64,000 bases of DNA, taken from assembly GCA_964628685.1 (NCBI GenBank), contig CAZVNM010000002.1, positions 248,001 to 312,000 on the forward strand. Reading direction: 5' to 3'. Under the pieces are notes generated by a model that searched no databases, had not been told where the DNA came from, and saw nothing but the letters and a program-made list of their open reading frames with translations. The position numbers were made by a program, and so were the translations under genes. This DNA is from CALMEC01 sp964628685 (lineage in GTDB: Bacteria > Actinomycetota > Thermoleophilia > Miltoncostaeales > Miltoncostaeaceae). Shown here in pieces: positions 45,148 through 54,177 of this stretch. Position 1 is the stretch's first letter, and each line of letters begins with the position of its first letter.

Positions 45148-45564
45148 ATGGACCAGCGCATGTCCCTCATCACCCTGGGCGTGTCCGACACCGACCGTGC
45201 CCGCGCGTTCTACGAGGCCCTCGGCTGGCGCGGCGAGAGCCCCGACGGTGACGTGGTGTTCTTCCAGCTGGGTGGGATCATCCTGGCGCTGTGGGGACGT
45301 GCGGACCTGGCCGATGACAGCCGGGTGACCGACGGCGGCGGATGGGGTGGTGTCACCCTGGCCCACAACGTCGCATCACCGGACGACGTGGAGCGCGTCC
45401 TCGCGCGGGCCGCCGGTGCCGGCGCGACCATCGCCCGTGCGGGCGCCCGGACCGAGTGGGGCGGGTACTCCGGCGTGTTCATCGACCCGGACGGTCATCC
45501 GTGGGAGGTCGCGCACAACCCGCACTGGCACATCGACCGGGCGGGACGCACCCTGCTTCACTGA
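45148..45564 (+). CDS. VOC/glyoxalase superfamily protein
   Basis: 138 residues. ITLGVSDTDRARAFYEALGW opens the first beta-alpha-beta-beta-beta unit and YSGVFIDPDGHPWEVAHNP closes the second; HNPHW carries a possible metal-ligand His. The family includes glyoxalase I, dioxygenases and resistance proteins; the few conserved metal residues here (E near 126, H) are not enough to name a reaction. Lies between ispD and ispF but is transcribed from its own promoter. Confidence 0.83.
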   Translation: MDQRMSLITLGVSDTDRARAFYEALGWRGESPDGDVVFFQLGGIILALWGRADLADDSRVTDGGGWGGVTLAHNVASPDDVERVLARAAGAGATIARAGARTEWGGYSGVFIDPDGHPWEVAHNPHWHIDRAGRTLLH

Positions 45565-45601
45565 CCCGGCCCGGCAGCGGCCACGTGCGAGCCCGGCCGC
45601 G

Positions 45602-45607
45602 TATCGT
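45602..45607 (+). promoter_or_regulatory. -10 box for the PHP-ispF-cysS operon (leaderless type)
   Basis: TATCGT, seven bases before the GTG at 45615. Confidence 0.5.
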
Positions 45608-45614
45608 CCCGGGT

Positions 45615-46469
45615 GTGTTGATCGACTACCACATGCACCTCCAGCCGGATGGCGTCGAGGCGCGCGAACGCGACGAGCGGCGCTGGGAAGCCCACGGCGG
45701 GTCGCGGTCCCTGGGATGGATCGGCCGGTACGTGGCCCAGGCGCGGGCGCGGGCGGTGGGTGAGATCGCCATCACCGAGCACGTGCACCGCTTCACCGCC
45801 GCCCGCGATTGGCACGGTCACCCATGGTGGCGTGCCGAGTCGACCGAGGACCTGGGCGCCCACTGCGACGCGATCATCCACGCCAAGGACAACGGCTTTC
45901 CGGTGCTGCTCGGCATCGAGATGGACTGGCTGCCCAACCGGCGGGACGAGATCGCAGCGATGCTCGACGCCCACCCCTTCGACGTCGTGCTGGGATCGGT
46001 TCATTGGCTGGACGAGCTGGGCATCGACGATCCGGGCGACCCCGCGTCGGACCACCTCGGTGAGGTGACGGTCTGGGAGCGCTACCTCGAGGAGTTCGCC
46101 GCCGCCGTCGGTTCGGGGTTCTACGACATCATGGCCCACCCCGATCTGCCCAAGGTGTTCGGCAGTCGCATGCCGGCCGCGCTGCGAAGCAGAGTCGACG
46201 ACCTGGTGGGTGCGGTGGCCGAGGCCGGTGTCGCGCTCGAGTGCTCGTCGGCCGGCCTTCGCAAACCGATCGGTGAGATCTACCCGGACCCCGACTGGCT
46301 GGGGCTCATGCACCGCGCGGGGGTGCCGGTGACGCTGGCGAGCGACGCGCACGTGCCGGAGGACGTGGGTCGCGACTATCCGACGACGGTCGCCGCGCTT
46401 CGCGCCGCCGGCTATACGACGATCACCCGCTTCGCCGGCCGCGAGCCGCGTCAGGAGCCGATCGCGTGA
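45615..46469 (+). CDS. PHP-domain phosphatase, histidinol-phosphatase (HisJ)-like
   Basis: 284 residues with the trinuclear metal residues of PHP enzymes: DYHMHL at 4-9, ITEHVHRF, GIEMDWLP, LGSVHWLDE, IMAHPDLPKVFG and LASDAHVPEDVG. HisJ removes phosphate from histidinol phosphate; no his genes are present here, so another phosphoester is possible. First gene of an operon with ispF and cysS; the stop overlaps the ispF start (GTGA). Confidence 0.85.
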   Translation: MLIDYHMHLQPDGVEARERDERRWEAHGGSRSLGWIGRYVAQARARAVGEIAITEHVHRFTAARDWHGHPWWRAESTEDLGAHCDAIIHAKDNGFPVLLGIEMDWLPNRRDEIAAMLDAHPFDVVLGSVHWLDELGIDDPGDPASDHLGEVTVWERYLEEFAAAVGSGFYDIMAHPDLPKVFGSRMPAALRSRVDDLVGAVAEAGVALECSSAGLRKPIGEIYPDPDWLGLMHRAGVPVTLASDAHVPEDVGRDYPTTVAALRAAGYTTITRFAGREPRQEPIA

Positions 46470-46936
46470 CGATGCGGGTGGGGATCGGCCTGGACGCGCA
46501 TCGTTTGGGGGAGGGGATCCCGCTCATGCTGGGCACCGTCGAGGTGCCCCACACCCATGGTCTGGTGGGCCACAGCGACGGCGACGTGGTCGCACACGCG
46601 CTGTGCGACGCGCTGCTTGCGGCCACCGGCGGGCCCGATATCGGTGCGGTCTTCCCGTCGGGTGACCCCGCATGGAAGGGGGCCTCCGGTGCGTCGCTTC
46701 TGCGGGTCGTGCTGGAGCGCATCCGCACCGAGGGGTGGCGCGTCACCAACGCGCACGCGGTGGTGGTCTGCGAGGCACCGCGTCTGGCCCCGCACCGACA
46801 GCGGATGAGCGATGCGCTCAGCGAGCTCGTCGGGGCGCCGGTGGGCGTGCACGCCACCACCAACGACGGCATGGGCTTCACCGGGCGTGGCGAGGGCATC
46901 GCATGTCAGGTTGTCGCGATGGTGGAGCGCACATGA
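46466..46936 (+). CDS. ispF: 2-C-methyl-D-erythritol 2,4-cyclodiphosphate synthase
   Basis: Fifth step of the MEP pathway, trimer with zinc. GIGLDAHRLGEG supplies the metal ligands D and H; HSDGDVVAHALCDALLAATGGPDIG and FTGRGEGIACQV are signatures. 156 residues from the GTG that overlaps the previous stop; ATG at 46472 is also possible. ispD lies two genes upstream. The stop overlaps the cysS ATG. Confidence 0.95.
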   Translation: MTMRVGIGLDAHRLGEGIPLMLGTVEVPHTHGLVGHSDGDVVAHALCDALLAATGGPDIGAVFPSGDPAWKGASGASLLRVVLERIRTEGWRVTNAHAVVVCEAPRLAPHRQRMSDALSELVGAPVGVHATTNDGMGFTGRGEGIACQVVAMVERT

Positions 46937-48333
46937 GCCAATCGAACATCCGGCTGTACTCGACGCTGACCAAGACGAAGGAGCCCCTGGTGCCGGGGCC
47001 CGACGACACGGTGCGCATCTACGCCTGCGGGCCCACCGTCTATTCGCGCGTGCACATCGGCAACGCACGACCGTTCGTGGTCTTCTCGGTGCTGAAGCGC
47101 TTCCTCGACCGGCGCGGCTACCGGGCGGTGCTCGTCTGCAACATCACCGACATCAACGACAAGATCTACGTCACCGCCCAGGCCGAGGGGCGTCCCAGCG
47201 ACGAGGTGGCGCGCAAGTACGCCGACCTTTACATCGCCGACACCGATCGTCTGGGACTCGGGCGACCGACCCACGAGCCGACGGTCACCGAGACCATGCC
47301 GCAGATCATCGCCCTCATCGGCGACCTGGTGGACAAGGGCCTCGCGTACGCGGCGGCGGGTGACGTCTACTTCCGCGTGGAGCGCTTCCCGGGGTACGGC
47401 AAGCTCTCGGGCCGCAGGCTCGAGGACATGCGAAGCGACGAGCCCGGGGAGGGCAAGGAGAGCCCGCTCGACTTCGCACTCTGGAAGGGACAGAAGCCGG
47501 GTGAGGACACCGCGTGGGAGTCGCCGTGGGGTCCCGGCCGCCCCGGCTGGCACATCGAGTGCTCCGCCATGGCGGAGGAGACCCTCGGCATGGAGTTCGA
47601 GATCCACGGCGGCGGCATCGACCTCTCCTTCCCGCATCACGAGAACGAGATCGCGCAGTCGGAGGGGGCGCGCGACCGCCCGTTCGCCAAGATCTGGATG
47701 CACAACGAGATGCTGGAGCTCTCCGGCGAGAAGATGGCCAAGAGCGTCGGCAACATCCAGTCGCTCGAGCAGGTGATGGACGAATGGCCCCGCGATACCG
47801 TCATCGCCTACTTCCTCACCAGCCACTACCGCAGCAAGCTCCCCTTCTCGTCGGAACGACTGGAGGAGGCGGGGCGGCGCATCGAACGGCTGCGCAACAC
47901 GCTGCGCTCCATCGCCGCGGCCATCGAGACGCCGGGTGAGGGGACCAACACGATGCTGGCGGGCGCCCTGATGGTGGGACGCCAGGACTTCTTCGCGGCG
48001 CTGGACGACGACTTCAACACCCCGGAGGCGTTCGCCGCGCTGGACGGCATCGCCCGTGCGATCAACCAGGCGATCGACACCGAACGGCCCGACGCGGACC
48101 AGCTGACCGAGGCGCGCAAGGTGCTTCTGGAGCTTCTGGACGTGTTCGCGCTGGCGGACATCGATCGGTCCGACGACGTGCCGGCGGAGGTGACCGAGCT
48201 GCTCGCCGCTCGCCAGGCCGCCCGGCAGGCCCGTGACTTCGCCGAGGCCGACCGGATCCGCGACCGCATCGCGCAGTTGGGGTACGAGGTGCGCGACTCC
48301 GCCGACGGTGCGACCGCGGTGCCCAAGGGGTGA
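46933..48333 (+). CDS. cysS: Cysteinyl-tRNA synthetase
   Basis: Class I synthetase for tRNA-Cys. YACGPTVY (zinc/cysteine site), HIGNAR (HIGH), WHIECSAM, the zinc-site segment GGIDLSFPHHENEIAQSEG and KMAKSVGN (KMSKS, with Ala for Ser) are clear. 466 residues. Linked to ispF by ATGA and to the next gene by GTGA; the same ispF-cysS link is found in Bacillus with gltX and cysE between. Confidence 0.95.
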   Translation: MSQSNIRLYSTLTKTKEPLVPGPDDTVRIYACGPTVYSRVHIGNARPFVVFSVLKRFLDRRGYRAVLVCNITDINDKIYVTAQAEGRPSDEVARKYADLYIADTDRLGLGRPTHEPTVTETMPQIIALIGDLVDKGLAYAAAGDVYFRVERFPGYGKLSGRRLEDMRSDEPGEGKESPLDFALWKGQKPGEDTAWESPWGPGRPGWHIECSAMAEETLGMEFEIHGGGIDLSFPHHENEIAQSEGARDRPFAKIWMHNEMLELSGEKMAKSVGNIQSLEQVMDEWPRDTVIAYFLTSHYRSKLPFSSERLEEAGRRIERLRNTLRSIAAAIETPGEGTNTMLAGALMVGRQDFFAALDDDFNTPEAFAALDGIARAINQAIDTERPDADQLTEARKVLLELLDVFALADIDRSDDVPAEVTELLAARQAARQARDFAEADRIRDRIAQLGYEVRDSADGATAVPKG

Positions 48334-49859
48334 GCGTGTCCGACGCACCAGAGGGGGGTGACGTGACCACGCCGGAGCCGTCCGACGCCGACCTCGCCCC
48401 CGAACCAGTACGCAGCCCGCCCGGGACGGGCGCGATCGTGCTCATCGCCGGTCTGGTCCTGGGCGCCGTGGCCTGGCGGGCCGACCAACCGATCCTGTAC
48501 GTGGTGGCGGCGGTGGCCGCGGGCATCGGCACCGGGCTCATCATCGCGGCACTCACCGCGCATCGGCAGCGTCGTGCGATCGGCGGGGCGGTCGCGGTCG
48601 TCGTCGCCGCCCTCGCGATCGTGGCGCCGATCGTCATGGCGTCGTCGGAGCGCACGGGACGCGGTGTGCTCTGGGATGCGCAGATCGACGGGGTCACCGT
48701 GCGGTGGGGCGACCGGCTCGTCGCCCCCATGAACGACCGGGTCACCCTCCTGCACCTGGCCGGTGGCGCGCGGATCACCGACATCCCCACACCGTCGCGG
48801 CCGATGCTGGGGTTCACCGACGACACCCTCATGACCCTCGGGCCGGATGGCGTGCGCGCCTTCGATCCCTCGGGGACGCCGCGGTGGCGGGGGACGGTCG
48901 ATGCGGACATGGTCCTCGCGCGGGCTGGGACGACGACCGTCTATCTGAACTGCCCGCAGCCGACGTCCGATCGCTGCTCGGCATTCGCCCGCACCGACGC
49001 CGGCGAGGTCGTGTGGCGTCGTGCCGAGGTCGCCCGCGACGTCGGCCGTGTGACCTACCGTCGCTCCACGGTCACCGAGCGGCGCACCCTCCCGCACCTG
49101 GGCACCTCGTCCGACCTCACCGACCGCAACGGCGAGCCGATGCCCGAACGCATCCCGCCCGTGGCGGTGATCGCCGAACCGGGTGGTGCCGACGACGCGG
49201 TCCGCTACCGGGTGCTGGAGCCTGCGTCCGGACGCACCATCGTCACGACCACCGCCGCGAGCGCGGGCATCGCCGGCCGGCACCTGTTCGCGGTGCGACC
49301 GACCCAGGGCGGCTGCCAGGTGCAGCGCTGGGACCTGCAGGGGCGGGGCGTGGACCAGATCCCCGGGCCGTGCGCGACGACGTCGACCTACGTGGTGCAG
49401 GACGCGATCATGGTGGGCGTGCCCACGGTGGAGGGGCCGCCCGACGGGGTCAGCCTGGTCATCCCCGCCGAGGGCGCACCGCGTGCGGTGGAGGGCATCC
49501 GGCCGCTTCGCCGCGGCGGCTCGCAACCACCCGTCACGTTGGCCACGGGCGTCGGCACGGTGCAGCTCGAGGAGAACCTGCTCGAGGTCACGCCCTTCGT
49601 GGGGCACCCCTGGACGGTCACGCGTGGTCGCATCGCGTCGGTCTCGGTGGGTGAGGACTCCATGGTGGTCGCCGTCGACACGAAGGGCCGCAATCCGTTC
49701 GCCGGCGACGGCACGCTGGTGCGGGTCTACGCGATCTCCGACAGCGTCCGCACCGGCTCGCGGATGGTCGACGAGCTCGTGGACGCGGTGCCGTTCGGAC
49801 AGGGCACCGCGCTCATCGACGTCGGCGGCGAGTCGACGCTGATGGGGGTCGCGCCCTAG
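48330..49859 (+). CDS. Membrane-anchored PQQ-like beta-propeller protein
   Basis: 509 residues. Two or three N-terminal hydrophobic segments (about 33-51, 54-75, 84-106) anchor a large strand-rich extracytoplasmic domain. Repeated blades with a GxDG/W pattern are seen: VRWGDRLVAPMNDRVTLLHL, LMTLGPDGVRAFDPSGTPRW, FARTDAGEVVWRR, QRWDLQGRGVD. PQQ-like/YVTN propellers often scaffold envelope complexes (for example BamB). No catalytic residues are recognised. GTG overlaps the cysS stop. Confidence 0.66.
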   Translation: MSVSDAPEGGDVTTPEPSDADLAPEPVRSPPGTGAIVLIAGLVLGAVAWRADQPILYVVAAVAAGIGTGLIIAALTAHRQRRAIGGAVAVVVAALAIVAPIVMASSERTGRGVLWDAQIDGVTVRWGDRLVAPMNDRVTLLHLAGGARITDIPTPSRPMLGFTDDTLMTLGPDGVRAFDPSGTPRWRGTVDADMVLARAGTTTVYLNCPQPTSDRCSAFARTDAGEVVWRRAEVARDVGRVTYRRSTVTERRTLPHLGTSSDLTDRNGEPMPERIPPVAVIAEPGGADDAVRYRVLEPASGRTIVTTTAASAGIAGRHLFAVRPTQGGCQVQRWDLQGRGVDQIPGPCATTSTYVVQDAIMVGVPTVEGPPDGVSLVIPAEGAPRAVEGIRPLRRGGSQPPVTLATGVGTVQLEENLLEVTPFVGHPWTVTRGRIASVSVGEDSMVVAVDTKGRNPFAGDGTLVRVYAISDSVRTGSRMVDELVDAVPFGQGTALIDVGGESTLMGVAP

Positions 49860-50001
49860 GGCATCCCGACCGGATGGTTCGGGTGATCACCCTGGTCCCA
49901 TGGGCTCGGTGAGGCGGCAGTTCGCGGGGCACCGGTGCCGCGATCATCCCCGTGCCGTCGGCACCCCGGGTCGGGTCGGCACGCGACGCGGGCGCTGGGT
50001 C

Positions 50002-50349
50002 TCAGCCGCGCTTGGGCGGCTTGGGCGGCAGCGCCCGGGCCGTCGCCACTCCTCGCTCCACCCACGTGGCGAGTTCGGATGCGCTGCTGAGGCCGGCGGC
50101 GTCGACGTAGAGCCAGCCGCTGATGGCGCCGCCGCGCATCTCCATCGGCGCGGCCTCCCCAGCCGCGATCAGGCGCTCACCCTCGTCGGGCGGGATCCGC
50201 ACCATCAGGCCGCCCGGCCCCGCCGCCGCGACGGCCATGTTCCCGCCGATCAGGAAGGCCAGCCCGCCGAACATGCGCCGCTCGGTCAGGTCGGGTTCGG
50301 CCGCGAGCACCTCGCGGATCCGCTCTGCCAGGGCCTCGTCGTACGCCAT
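50002..50349 (-). CDS. TfoX N-terminal domain protein
   Basis: 115 residues: ERRMFGGLAFLIGGNMAVA is the TfoX_N signature, followed by LMVRIPPDEGERLIAAGEAAPMEMRG and GWLYVD. In gamma-proteobacteria TfoX/Sxy controls competence; stand-alone TfoX_N proteins in actinobacteria have no assigned role. A TAGGTT box lies six bases before the ATG. Confidence 0.88.
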   Translation of the reverse strand: MAYDEALAERIREVLAAEPDLTERRMFGGLAFLIGGNMAVAAAGPGGLMVRIPPDEGERLIAAGEAAPMEMRGGAISGWLYVDAAGLSSASELATWVERGVATARALPPKPPKRG

Positions 50350-50355
50350 GGCCGA

Positions 50356-50361
50356 AACCTA
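50356..50361 (-). promoter_or_regulatory. -10 box for the TfoX gene (leaderless type)
   Basis: TAGGTT on the minus strand, six bases before the ATG at 50349; it lies between the TfoX start and the cydC stop. Confidence 0.5.
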
Positions 50362-50363
50362 TG

Positions 50364-52004
50364 TCACGTCGGCTCGGTCAGCGGAATCGTCCGGTCGACG
50401 AGTTCGAGTTCGTCCATGTGGTGGGTCACGAGCAGGAGTCCGCGGCCGGGGCGCGCATCCACCGCCGCGCGGATCGCATCGACGGCCTCGTTCCGCGGAA
50501 GGTGGCTCGCCGGCTCGTCCAGCACGGCGAGCGGCGCACGGGAGAGCGCGACCCGGGCCAGCCCGACCCGCTGGCGCTCGCCGCCCGAGCACCGCGCACC
50601 GAACTCACCCACCCGCGTGTGGATCCCGTCCGGAAGCGCGTCCAGCCACGGGCCCGCGCCGACCGCGCGCAGCGCCCACTCCACGCGGTCGTCGTTCGCA
50701 TCAGGATCGGCGATGCGGACGTTGTCGGCGATCGAGACCGGGAACAGGTGGGGATCCTGTGCCGCCCAGCACATGAGTGCGCTGCGCCCCGCATCGTCCA
50801 GACCGGTGATGTCGACGCCCCCGATCGTCACCGACCCCTCCTCGGGGCGGGTGAGACCGAGGACGATCTGCGTGAGCATCGACTTGCCGACACCGGACGG
50901 TCCGACGATCGCGACGCGCTCACCGGTGCCCACGACGAGGTCGACTCCACGCAGCACCTCCCGTCCCTCGAAGGTGAGCGTCAGCCCCCGGGCGCGAAGC
51001 CGCACATCGGCGGGTGGCTGCGTCGAGGGACGCGGTGTGTGGTCCGCGGACGCGGCCGCATCGTCCAGGCGTGCGACGGCCACGCGCACCTCGTTGCGGG
51101 CGACGAGGATGTCGCCCAGCATCCCGACCGCCTCGGCCAGGCCCAGTGCGAGGAGCGCGAGGGCCGCCACCATCGTGACCGCGATGGCGCCCGCCTGAGC
51201 GGCGTCGGCGGCGACCAGGAGCACAGCGACCGCGAGGAGCGTCGATCCCAGCAGCGACGCGGCGGATGCGGCGCTCGCGCGTCGGGCATCCTGCCGGGTG
51301 ATCCGGTCGAGGGTCGCGCCCGTGTCGTGTACGCGGGCGGTGTACGCGGGAGCTGCTCCCCACGCGACGATCTCGGCGGCGCCGTCCAGGACGGCCACCA
51401 GCTCGCCGGTCAGGTCCTCCCGGGTCCGTGCGTGCCGTTCGGCGCGGGCCCGGGCGGCGGGCGTCTCGATGAGGGCGATCAGGATCGCCTGGAGCACCAG
51501 GCCTGCCGCCAACAGCGCCGCGGCCGCGGGGAGGATGAGCCATGTGATCACGACCCCGGTGACGGTGGTCGCCACGAGGGCGACGCCGGGCACCTGCACC
51601 CGAACGATGCGGTCCTGCAGGGTCTCGGTGTCCGCGACCAGGCGGTCCAGCATGTGCGTCGACGCCGCCGGTCGCGCCGTGGCGTCCAGCATGCGCTCGA
51701 ACACCCACAGACGCGTCGTCGTCAGCTTGCGCAGCGCGAGGTCGTGGGAGACGAGCCGCTCCGCATACCGGGCTGTGGCGCGCACCAGGGCGAAGAACCG
51801 CACGCCGACGATGGCGGCGGTGAGGGTGAGGATTGGTGGTGCCTGAGCCGCCTTGGTGAGCAGGTACCCCGAGAGCGACAGGAGCGCCGGCGCGGCCATC
51901 GTCGCGAGGGTGGCCAGCAGACAGGCGGTGACGAACTCGCGCCGTCGGATCGCCGCCTCCGACCGCACCCGACCCGAACGGTGTCGCACGGTCGCCGTGG
52001 TCAT
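50364..52004 (-). CDS. cydC: CydC-like ABC transporter subunit (permease-ATPase)
   Basis: Half of the CydDC exporter that moves heme or thiols to allow cytochrome bd assembly. Six membrane helices (about 25-300; LLSLSGYLLTKAA, VTMVAALALLALGLAEAV) are fused to an ATPase with Walker A GPSGVGKS, signature SGGERQRV and Walker B LAVLDEPASHL. AGIAL-type ARYAERLVSHDLALRKL is the CydC first coupling region. 546 residues, intact. The ATG overlaps the stop of the truncated cydD (ATGA), so it may not be translated well if that gene's 5' end is lost. Confidence 0.9.
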   Translation of the reverse strand: MTTATVRHRSGRVRSEAAIRRREFVTACLLATLATMAAPALLSLSGYLLTKAAQAPPILTLTAAIVGVRFFALVRATARYAERLVSHDLALRKLTTTRLWVFERMLDATARPAASTHMLDRLVADTETLQDRIVRVQVPGVALVATTVTGVVITWLILPAAAALLAAGLVLQAILIALIETPAARARAERHARTREDLTGELVAVLDGAAEIVAWGAAPAYTARVHDTGATLDRITRQDARRASAASAASLLGSTLLAVAVLLVAADAAQAGAIAVTMVAALALLALGLAEAVGMLGDILVARNEVRVAVARLDDAAASADHTPRPSTQPPADVRLRARGLTLTFEGREVLRGVDLVVGTGERVAIVGPSGVGKSMLTQIVLGLTRPEEGSVTIGGVDITGLDDAGRSALMCWAAQDPHLFPVSIADNVRIADPDANDDRVEWALRAVGAGPWLDALPDGIHTRVGEFGARCSGGERQRVGLARVALSRAPLAVLDEPASHLPRNEAVDAIRAAVDARPGRGLLLVTHHMDELELVDRTIPLTEPT

Positions 52005-52957
52005 GCCGCCACCTCCGCGCCCGCGAATGCGGACAGGCGTCCGTCGCGCAACTCGACGGTCCGGTCGGCCAGCACGAGCACGTCGGGCTCGTGGGTGACG
52101 ATGAGCGCGGTGCGCCCCCGCACCAGTTCGGCGAGCGCGTCGCGCACCTGTTCGGCGGTGACCGCATCCAGGTTGGCGGTCGGCTCGTCCGCCAGCACGA
52201 GCGCCGCGTCCCGCAGCACCGCCCGCACCAGTGCGAGTCGTCGGCGCTCGCCGGCGGAGATCGCGACCGCACCGTCACCCAGACCGGTGTCGAGGCCGTG
52301 CGGCAGGCGCGCCGCCCAGCGGTCGAGGCGGGCGACGGCGAGCGCCGACCACAGCTCGGCGTCCTGCGCGTCCGGGCGGGCGATCCGCAGGTTCTCGGCC
52401 AGCGTCGCGGGCAGCACCATCGGTGCCTGCGGGATCCATGCGATCCGTCCCCTCCACTGGTCGGGGTCCATCGCCGCGACGGGCCGGTCGCCACAGGTCA
52501 CCAGTCCGGCATCCTCCCCCTGCAGGGCGAGGATCAGCCGCAGGATCGTCGACTTGCCGGCGCCGCTCGGTCCGACGAGCGCCGTGACGGTGCCGGGCTC
52601 GAGGGTCAGGGTGACGCCGTCCAGAATTCGCCGGCCGGCATCTGCTGTCATGATGACGATATCGTCCAGTCGGACCGCCTCCCTTCTCGGGTCGGCGGCG
52701 GACGCGCCCGGTCGCCCGCTGGGAATGGACGCCGGGACCTCGCATGCCTCGTGCGCCGCGTCGAGGGTCGCGCGCGCCTCCGCCGCAGCGTGGTACTCGC
52801 TGCCCATCGCACGCAGCGGCAGGTAGAGCTCCGGCGCGAGCAGCAGGACGGCCATGGCGTCGACGAACGCCATGTCACCGCCGATCAGACGGATGCCGGC
52901 GATCACCGCGACGAGCGCGGTGCCGATCATCGCGACGAACTCGAGCACGAACGAGGC
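52001..52957 (-). pseudogene. cydD: cydD, 5'-truncated (membrane helices 1-4 missing)
   Basis: From SFVLEFVAMIGTALVAVIAG onward the sequence is CydD: membrane helices 5-6, PELYLPLRAMGSEYHAAAEA, then a full ATPase domain (GPSGAGKST, ISAGERRRLALVRA, LVLADEPTANLD). About the first 55-60% of the transmembrane domain is absent. The homology ends near 52954 and plus-strand kinase sequence takes over. No start codon is available for the remainder. See the pdtaS fragment. Confidence 0.82.
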
Positions 52958-53486
52958 GCACCATCGGGTGAAGAACAGCCTCCAGCACGTCGCCGAGCTT
53001 CTGGTCCTCTCGCGTCCCGACGGCGTGGCCGGTGCTGCCTTCGACGAGACCGCCGGCCGCATCCGTTCCATCGCGGCCGTGCACCAGGTCCTCGAAGCCG
53101 CCGAGGGGATCGACGCGCCGGCAGACGAGGTCGTCCGCCGGGTGGTCGAGGGCATCGACCCGGGCATCGTGGTCACCGTCGACCCCGTGCGCGTTCCGGC
53201 GGAGACGGCACAGCGTCTGGGTGTGGTGACCAACGAACTCGTGACGAACGCGGTCCGTCACGGTCGCCCGCCGGTCACGGTCGGCCTGTCGGCCGGTTCG
53301 CCCCTACGCCTGGAGGTCGGCGATGCGGGCCCCGGCTACGACCTCACTCGGGCAGGTCTCGGACTGCAGCTCACCCGGCAGGTGGTGGAGCATGGCCTGG
53401 ACGGACGGATCAGGGTTGAGCGCGGCGAGGGCTCGGCTATGGTGACGCTCGTGGAGTTCGACGTCCCCACCGAGGGTCGGCGATGA
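52953..53486 (+). pseudogene. pdtaS: PdtaS-like HisKA_2 sensor histidine kinase, 5'-truncated
   Basis: EAHHRVKNSLQHVAELL is the HisKA_2/HWE dimerisation motif with the phosphorylated His; NELVTNAVRHG (N box) and DAGPGYDLTRAGLGLQLTRQVV (G boxes) complete the ATPase. The N-terminal GAF/PAS half (about 280 residues in PdtaS) and any start codon are missing: the reading frame enters antisense cydD at about 52953. The stop overlaps the pdtaR ATG. Deletion in the strain or a wrong assembly join would both explain this. Confidence 0.8.
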
Positions 53487-54079
53487 GGGTCCTCGTCGCC
53501 GAAGACGACCCGGTCATCGCCCTGGGCTTCTCGCGCCGTCTCGAACGGCTCGGCCATCGGCCGATCGGCCCGGCCCACGACGGCTCGGCGGCCATCGAGC
53601 TTGCACGCGACACGCACCCGGACATCTACATGTTCGATGTGACGATGCCCAAGGTCGACGGGCTCGCCGCGGCGCGCATGCTGGCGGATGAGGGCCTTCG
53701 CCGGCCGTTGGTGGTCGTCACCGGCAGCGACGACGCATCCATCATCGACCGGTCGGTGGAGATCGGGGTGTCGGCGTTCCTCACCAAGCCGGTCGACGAC
53801 CGGCAGCTGGATGCGGCCATCAGGCTCGCCGCCGCCCAGCACGCCGAGCTGCGGGAACTCGAGATCCTCTACGACCGCTGCACGAAGGCGCTCGAGGCGC
53901 GCAAGCTAATCGAGCGCGCCAAGGGCCTTCTGATGGATGCGTTCGGCATCGGCGAGCAGGAGGCGTTTCGGCGCATGCGTCGCAACGCGCGTGACTGCAA
54001 CCTGACGCTGGCCCAGGTGGCGTCCCGGATCATCGAGCAGGAGTCGCTCATCAGGGGCGACCGACCGGCCGATCGCTGA
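53483..54079 (+). CDS. pdtaR: PdtaR-like response regulator with ANTAR RNA-binding domain
   Basis: 198 residues. Receiver: D8-D9 acidic pocket, phosphoacceptor D52 in YMFDVTMP, T near 82 and K in LTKPVDD. C-terminal ANTAR: ARKLIERAKGLLMDAFGIGEQEAFRRMRRNARDCN with the conserved alanine and aromatic positions. ANTAR regulators bind paired RNA hairpins to prevent termination. The intact regulator is next to a broken kinase, so it may now lack its partner. No ANTAR hairpin target was found nearby. Confidence 0.9.
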   Translation: MRVLVAEDDPVIALGFSRRLERLGHRPIGPAHDGSAAIELARDTHPDIYMFDVTMPKVDGLAAARMLADEGLRRPLVVVTGSDDASIIDRSVEIGVSAFLTKPVDDRQLDAAIRLAAAQHAELRELEILYDRCTKALEARKLIERAKGLLMDAFGIGEQEAFRRMRRNARDCNLTLAQVASRIIEQESLIRGDRPADR

Positions 54080-54081
54080 TC

Positions 54082-54100
54082 GTCTCCGCCACGCTCTGTG
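54082..54100 (+). terminator. Hairpin after pdtaR
   Basis: CCGCCAC and GTGGCGG form a 7-bp stem with a GCTCT loop, three bases after the pdtaR stop. No U-tract. Confidence 0.5.
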
Positions 54101-54177
54101 GCGGGTCGGGATCGGGCTGCGATGCGGGGAGTGCATCGGTCCGCCCACCGGATGAGGGGGCGTCCGAGTCTCCTGCG

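Noticed and set aside
52854..52952. N-terminal extension of the kinase frame into antisense cydD.
   Set aside because: The residues before EAHHRVKN are antisense to a conserved CydD membrane helix and do not resemble a sensor domain.
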